From assembly GCA_947311175.1 (NCBI GenBank), contig CAMZKK010000175.1, forward strand, positions 1 to 11,684: a stretch of DNA of 11,684 nucleotides. The letters are read 5' to 3'. Below the pieces are notes generated by a model that made no database searches, was not told the DNA's origin, and saw nothing but the letters and a program-made list of their open reading frames with translations. This document shows positions 7,905 through 11,684 of this stretch, in pieces; position 1 is the stretch's first letter, and each line of letters opens with the position of its first letter. Origin of the DNA: an uncultured Planctomycetota bacterium. GTDB lineage: Bacteria > Planctomycetota > SZUA-567 > JAFGNG01. The position numbers and the translations under genes are program-made.

Positions 7905-9728
7905 ATGACAATTAGAAATAAGCTTTTAGGCAATTCAATTCTTAGTACATTATTTTTGGCGATTATTCTCGTAGGGGCACTATTTGTTTTTGGTGGAATA
8001 GATAAAGATGCCAAGAAAATATGCGGCAATGCAAAAATAGTAAAAGAAAAAGCTAACGAGACCCACCGAACAATAAAATCAGTAAGCACTCAGGTATCAT
8101 CTGTATTGGAAAAATGTCAACTTGTCGCTACTCAGGTAAATAATACAAACGATCAAGTAAAAATACTTAAAAGAAAAATCAAAGCTGTTTCTGAAAGCAT
8201 TTCTCGAATTAGCGATATCACAGATAAGGCATTAGATGAAATCGACGACGATGCGACTGTTGTCGTTTTAGAAGGTGTTGCAGATGAATTAATGGATATT
8301 CAGGATACCGTAAAGCGTGAAGCGTTAATAAGTTTACAGTCGGCTGTTAAAGGTATGGATACCTCAAAGAAAGAATTAATGGCTCAAGTTAAAGCACTTT
8401 CTATGTCTAATGTAAAATTAGAAAAAGGAAAGAAGCTTAGTGGAGAGTCGGGTGATGCTGGTCGATTGATAGAAAAAGTTTCTAAGGGTTTTAACGATGA
8501 TTTGAGATTTAATAGAAATGCCCTCATTGGTGTTATTGTGTTCGCAATTGCCTGTATTTTGATTTTAGGGATAACATTAACGCGTTCAATTCTTCGTCCA
8601 TTGGGAGCAGAGCCAACAGATCTAATTGAAGTAGCAGAAGGCATTGCTAACGGCAACCTTAATGTCGCAATAAATAAAGTCTCAGCTGGAGATGATTTGT
8701 CGGTATGTGGTACTATGAGATTAATGCTAAAAAACTTGCAGCAAAAAGGTGAGTATATTCGTAAAATTTCTGCCGGTGATTTATCCGATAACATATTGCT
8801 TTCATCAGCTATTGATGAACTTGGCAAAGATTTGATTACGATGCAAGATAATCTCAATACTGTAGTTTCTGATTTATCGAAGTCGTCTAATGGAGTCAAT
8901 GAATACTCCGCTAAAATTCTTGATATAAGTACAGTGTTGAGTCAGGGTGCAACAGAGCAAGTATCTACTTTATCTGAAATATCTACAAGTGTATTCCAAA
9001 TAGCAAAGAAAACAGAAGATGATTCAAATAGTGCTAAGAATGTAAATATGTTAGCATCGGAAGCCGCTCAAGAATGTATTGATGGTAATGCAAATATGCA
9101 AAAGCTAATTAACGCTATGGATGAAATCAATTCTTCAAGTTCCGAGGTGTCGCGAATTGTAAAAATCATTGACGATATTGCCTTTCAGACAAATTTACTT
9201 GCACTAAATGCTGCGGTTGAGGCAGCGCGTGCAGGGCGACATGGGAAGGGGTTCGCAGTTGTTGCGGAGGAAGTTAGGAGCTTAGCTGGGCGTAGTGCTA
9301 AGTCAGCAAAAGAAACTTCTGAGCTTATAGCTGTATCAACTTCAAAGATAAATACGGGGGCAGAGCTATCTGGCTTCACTGCAGAATCATTGAAGAAAAT
9401 TGAAAAAACAGTAAATAAAATTGATGAATTAATGACTGAAATGGAAAAATCTACTAAGGAGCAGGCCAAGGGGATTTCTGAAGTTAATGTTGGCTTAGAA
9501 CATCTCAATGATATTACCAAACAAAATACCTTGGTCGCAGAACAGGCCTCAGCAGATTCAGAAAGTATGCACAATGAAGCAACAATGCTTCAAGAAATAG
9601 TAAGTCAATTTAAGCTCAAAAATGAAATCTCTGATATTGATAGTGTTGTTTCAGAGGATAAAAAAACCTCTCAAGAGCTAGTATCTAAAATAGATTCAAG
9701 TTCTGAGATAAAAACAAAGATACTTTAA
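7905..9728 (+). CDS. Methyl-accepting chemotaxis protein with two HAMP-like units
   Basis: A transmembrane chemoreceptor of 607 residues. It has TM1 (about 10-32), a periplasmic region of about 170 residues (33-203), TM2 (about 206-228), a HAMP domain (about 227-281), a second HAMP-like unit (about 282-328) and a coiled-coil signalling domain. The conserved hairpin tip, around 425-450, contains IAFQTNLLALNAAVEAARAG and contacts CheA and CheW. The periplasmic part is predicted helical and lysine-rich with Cys40 and Cys71, and I recognise no named ligand domain in it. It does not carry the PilJ-N motif of its upstream neighbours. The C-terminal tail lacks an NWETF-type CheR tether. The start at 7905 has AGGG nine bases upstream and follows the previous stop by 11 bases, so it is in the same operon. 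Ligand unknown. Confidence 0.95.
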   Translation: MTIRNKLLGNSILSTLFLAIILVGALFVFGGIDKDAKKICGNAKIVKEKANETHRTIKSVSTQVSSVLEKCQLVATQVNNTNDQVKILKRKIKAVSESISRISDITDKALDEIDDDATVVVLEGVADELMDIQDTVKREALISLQSAVKGMDTSKKELMAQVKALSMSNVKLEKGKKLSGESGDAGRLIEKVSKGFNDDLRFNRNALIGVIVFAIACILILGITLTRSILRPLGAEPTDLIEVAEGIANGNLNVAINKVSAGDDLSVCGTMRLMLKNLQQKGEYIRKISAGDLSDNILLSSAIDELGKDLITMQDNLNTVVSDLSKSSNGVNEYSAKILDISTVLSQGATEQVSTLSEISTSVFQIAKKTEDDSNSAKNVNMLASEAAQECIDGNANMQKLINAMDEINSSSSEVSRIVKIIDDIAFQTNLLALNAAVEAARAGRHGKGFAVVAEEVRSLAGRSAKSAKETSELIAVSTSKINTGAELSGFTAESLKKIEKTVNKIDELMTEMEKSTKEQAKGISEVNVGLEHLNDITKQNTLVAEQASADSESMHNEATMLQEIVSQFKLKNEISDIDSVVSEDKKTSQELVSKIDSSSEIKTKIL

Positions 9729-9737
9729 TAGAACAAA

Positions 9738-9766
9738 TTGAAATGCAAAAAGACGACAGATAAAAG
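9738..9766 (+). promoter_or_regulatory. Candidate promoter of the serA-like gene
   Basis: TTGAAA (9738-9743, 5/6) and TAAAAG (9761-9766, 4/6) are 17 bases apart in the 71-base gap after the receptor gene. The start would be about 27 bases before the ATG, with AGAAGGA (9784-9790) as ribosome binding site. No terminator for the receptor operon is seen in this gap, so readthrough from upstream is also possible. Confidence 0.35.
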
Positions 9767-9799
9767 ATTTTTTAAATTAAAATAGAAGGAAATAATAGC

Positions 9800-10747
9800 A
9801 TGAGCATTAAGGTTTTGGTGAGTGATAAATTGGCACAAGAGGGTGTTGATATTTTAGAAAATACTGAAGGCGTTGAGGTGACAGTGCAGGTTGGGATGAG
9901 TGTTGATGAACTTAAATGTGAATTGCCAAAGTATGATGCGATAATTATTCGTTCTGCTACTAAGCTTACTGCTGAGGTGTTGGCTGTTGCTCCGAATCTC
10001 AAAGCAATTTGTCGCGCTGGAGTTGGCGTTGATAATGTTGACAAAGATGCAGCAACTAAAAACGGAACAATTGTGATGAATACCCCGGGAGGTAATACCG
10101 TGTCAACTGCGGAGCTTGCAATAACTCTGCTTCTTAGTTTGTGTCGCTATATTGCTCCTGCCTGTGCAAAACTCAAAGGGGGAGAATGGGATAAGAAAAG
10201 TTTCACAGGCACCGAAGTTAATAATAAAACTATTGGGATTATTGGCTTGGGTAGGATTGGGCTTGCGGTAGCAAAAAGATGTCAAGGTTTAGGGATGAAG
10301 GTTGTTGGGTATGCACCGTTTTTTTCTGAAAAAAAAGCGACAGAATTTAATATTGAGCTTTGCAAACAGATTTCTGATTTAGTCAAACTATCTGATTTTA
10401 TTACTGTCCATACCCCACTTACTGATGAAACTAGAGGGATTATTGGCAAGGAAGAATTTGCCTTAATGAAGGATGGAGTTCGGGTAATAAATGGTGCTCG
10501 TGGCGGAATAATTGATGAAGATGCCTTGCTTGATGCATTAGAAAATGGCAAGTGTGCCGGTGCAGCATTAGATGTATATACCACTGAACCACCGGTAGAT
10601 AGACGGTTAGTTGAACATCCGGCAGTTCTTTGCACTCCTCATTTAGGAGCAAGCACAAATGAAGCACAAATTGGCGTGGCTGTTGATGCTGCTAACCAAA
10701 TTATTGATGCCTTGCTGAACAATGATGTTCGGTGTAGGGTTAATTAG
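9800..10747 (+). CDS. serA: D-3-phosphoglycerate dehydrogenase, short form without ACT domain
   Basis: This enzyme oxidises 3-phosphoglycerate to 3-phosphohydroxypyruvate with NAD, the first step of serine synthesis, in the cytoplasm. At 315 residues it has the split substrate domain (about 1-98 and 286-315) and the Rossmann domain with GLGRIG (149-154). Catalytic Arg234 (NGARGG), Glu263 (TTEPP) and His281 (PHLGAST) are present. RSATKLTAEVL and RAGVGVDNVD are SerA-like segments. The protein ends where the regulatory ASB/ACT part begins in the long (about 525-residue) type. After the second Rossmann strand the family usually has Asp (GYDP), the residue that holds the NAD ribose; here it is Ala172 (GYAP). 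Another 2-hydroxyacid dehydrogenase activity therefore remains possible. Its stop TAG is part of a 7-bp repeat array. No other serine gene is nearby. Confidence 0.87.
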   Translation: MSIKVLVSDKLAQEGVDILENTEGVEVTVQVGMSVDELKCELPKYDAIIIRSATKLTAEVLAVAPNLKAICRAGVGVDNVDKDAATKNGTIVMNTPGGNTVSTAELAITLLLSLCRYIAPACAKLKGGEWDKKSFTGTEVNNKTIGIIGLGRIGLAVAKRCQGLGMKVVGYAPFFSEKKATEFNIELCKQISDLVKLSDFITVHTPLTDETRGIIGKEEFALMKDGVRVINGARGGIIDEDALLDALENGKCAGAALDVYTTEPPVDRRLVEHPAVLCTPHLGASTNEAQIGVAVDAANQIIDALLNNDVRCRVN

Positions 10748-10789
10748 CAATTAACAATTAGCAATTAACAATGAACAATGAACAATGAA
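10741..10789 (+). repeat. Seven tandem 7-bp units (CAATTAA/CAATGAA type) overlapping the serA stop
   Basis: From 10748 there are six exact-length heptamers: CAATTAA, CAATTAG, CAATTAA, then CAATGAA three times. A seventh, degenerate unit TAATTAG at 10741-10747 contains the last codons and TAG stop of serA. Heptamer arrays of this kind occur in intergenic DNA of several bacterial groups and vary in copy number. The 10790-10827 stretch after it holds only a weak 4-bp hairpin (10794-10804) and an A-rich run. Confidence 0.8.
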
Positions 10790-10827
10790 GGGAGCTCTAC
10801 GAGCGATTTTGATAAAAAAATCTTCAT

Positions 10828-10858
10828 CCTAAATTCCGCAGTTGGTGCGAAATTTAGG
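10828..10858 (+). repeat. Palindromic repeat, copy C (between serA and pilD)
   Basis: A 31-base palindrome starting CCTAAATTCCGCAGTT and ending GAAATTTAGG. Twelve pairs with one C-A mismatch close a 7-base loop; read on the other strand the mismatch becomes a T-G wobble. It matches copy A at 27 of 31 positions (opposite strand) and copy B at 23 of 31. It is the best-preserved palindrome of the three. Confidence 0.85.
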
Positions 10859-10870
10859 TTTATTCTATTT
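10828..10870 (+). terminator. Possible rho-independent terminator of serA formed by repeat copy C
   Basis: The stem of repeat copy C is followed directly by the T-rich stretch TTTATTCTATTTT, so the transcript could terminate here, between serA and pilD. The T-tract is interrupted and the stem is a dispersed repeat, so its role may be incidental. Confidence 0.35.
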
Positions 10871-10891
10871 TAATTCAAACATGGAATTCTT

Positions 10892-11684
10892 ATGGTTTCT
10901 GGACATATTCTTTATCCGATTGTTTTGTCTTTTTTTGGATTGTGCTTCGGCAGTTTTCTTAATGTTGTCATTTATCGCCTGCCAAATGGAATTAGTGTCA
11001 TTTTTCCATCAAGCAAATGCCCTGGGTGTGGACGCAGTTTAGGATTGATTGAAAATATTCCGGTATTATCGTGGGTTATTCAATTAGGCAAGTGTCGTGG
11101 TTGTAGTGCTCCTATCCACTGGAGATATCCGGCGGTCGAACTATTTACCGCAATTATGTGGGCATTAACCGGATATTTTTTTTGCTCGATTGAGGGTAGT
11201 GAAAATGTCAGGATTGCAGGAATACTGCTAAACCTGTGGTTCGTTACCATGTTGATTGCAATCTCATTTATTGATATTGATTTATCCATCATCCCCGATG
11301 AACTTAATTATTCAGGAATAATTATATCGTTATTTGCCAGCTCAATGTTGGTTTCTCTTCACCCTGAAGCAACAATTTGGTTTCCGGCAGCATCACACTA
11401 TCTCAGCGGTTTATTGGCAGGGATTGTGGGGATGGCAGTTGGTGCAGGCTGTATGTACTTAGTATCTTTCGTCGGCACGATTGCCTTTCAAGCAAAGATA
11501 AAAGAGGTTCAAAAAAATGAAGATGATGAAGTTGATTCAGCCATTGGTTTTGGAGATGTAAAGTTGATGGCATTTCTTGGTGCTTTTTTGGGGTGGAAAG
11601 AAGTCCTTTTGGCATTCTTTTTTTCTACATTTTTCGGTTCAGTTATTGGAATAATTCAAAAGCTACGAACAGGTGAAAGTAAAC
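10892..11684 (+). CDS. pilD: Type IV prepilin peptidase / N-methyltransferase, C-terminus cut by window edge
   Basis: An inner-membrane aspartic protease that cleaves the leader of type IV prepilins and pseudopilins; the N-terminal part usually also methylates the new N-terminus. From the ATG at 10892 (GGA at 10883 as ribosome binding site) 264 codons are open to the edge. The first membrane segment leads into FGSFLNVVIYRLP (19-31), then the zinc-type cysteines CPGC (43-46) and CRGC (68-71). The catalytic aspartates are in FIDID (126-130, followed by IPDE) and GFGD (219-222). A hydrophilic, acidic loop of about 20 residues (200-217) precedes the second active-site motif. The remaining C-terminus should be short, mostly one or two membrane helices. 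No pilin or pilus assembly gene is visible. It may serve pili or a type II secretion system. Confidence 0.95.
   Translation, partial: MVSGHILYPIVLSFFGLCFGSFLNVVIYRLPNGISVIFPSSKCPGCGRSLGLIENIPVLSWVIQLGKCRGCSAPIHWRYPAVELFTAIMWALTGYFFCSIEGSENVRIAGILLNLWFVTMLIAISFIDIDLSIIPDELNYSGIIISLFASSMLVSLHPEATIWFPAASHYLSGLLAGIVGMAVGAGCMYLVSFVGTIAFQAKIKEVQKNEDDEVDSAIGFGDVKLMAFLGAFLGWKEVLLAFFFSTFFGSVIGIIQKLRTGESK

Noticed and set aside
9653..9671. Hairpin AGAGG/CCTCT near the 3' end of the receptor gene as terminator
   Set aside because: It is inside the coding sequence, has only five pairs and no T-run follows.
10748..10789. CRISPR-like array
   Set aside because: Units are 7 bp with no spacers; this is a simple tandem repeat.
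10842..11042. Plus-strand 66-codon frame beginning in the palindromic repeat
   Set aside because: It overlaps the start of the prepilin peptidase in another frame. The frame from 10892 carries all the family motifs.

Overview
The window is AT-rich bacterial DNA from a motile, probably Gram-negative organism. It has a flagellin, a chemotaxis methylesterase, a transmembrane chemoreceptor, exported proteins with signal peptides and a type IV prepilin peptidase. The lineage cannot be fixed from the sequence alone. The large TPR/DUF3857/transglutaminase protein and the very long flagellin would suit an uncultured PVC-type or related phylum (Omnitrophota or Lentisphaerota, for example), but that is a weak inference.

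Layout, left to right. (1) Minus strand 1-3001: a very large exported TPR + DUF3857 + transglutaminase-like protein, cut by the left edge. It has no stop codon in the window. (2) 3002-3196: intergenic, with a promoter candidate and one copy of a palindromic repeat. (3) Minus strand 3197-5629: an 810-residue flagellin with canonical ends and a central insertion of about 570 residues. (4) 5630-5876: a divergent control region holding a sigma-28-like flagellin promoter, a second copy of the palindromic repeat inside the flagellin leader, and a sigma-70-like promoter candidate for cheB. (5) Plus strand 5877-9728: a likely chemosensory operon of cheB, an exported PilJ-N-domain protein, a second PilJ-N domain in the same frame after a single TAG codon, and a two-HAMP chemoreceptor. 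(6) Plus strand 9800-10747: a short SerA-type phosphoglycerate dehydrogenase without an ACT domain. (7) 10741-10891: an array of 7-bp repeats that runs into the serA stop codon, then a third palindromic repeat copy. (8) Plus strand 10892-11684: a prepilin peptidase cut by the right edge.

The genes fit a motility and surface-sensing theme. A receptor signals to the flagellar (or pilus) motor, CheB adapts it, FliC builds the filament and PilD processes prepilins. The least ordinary parts are the exported tandem PilJ-N protein next to a receptor that lacks that domain, the in-frame amber codon between its two halves, and the family of roughly 31-bp palindromes present in three of the intergenic gaps.
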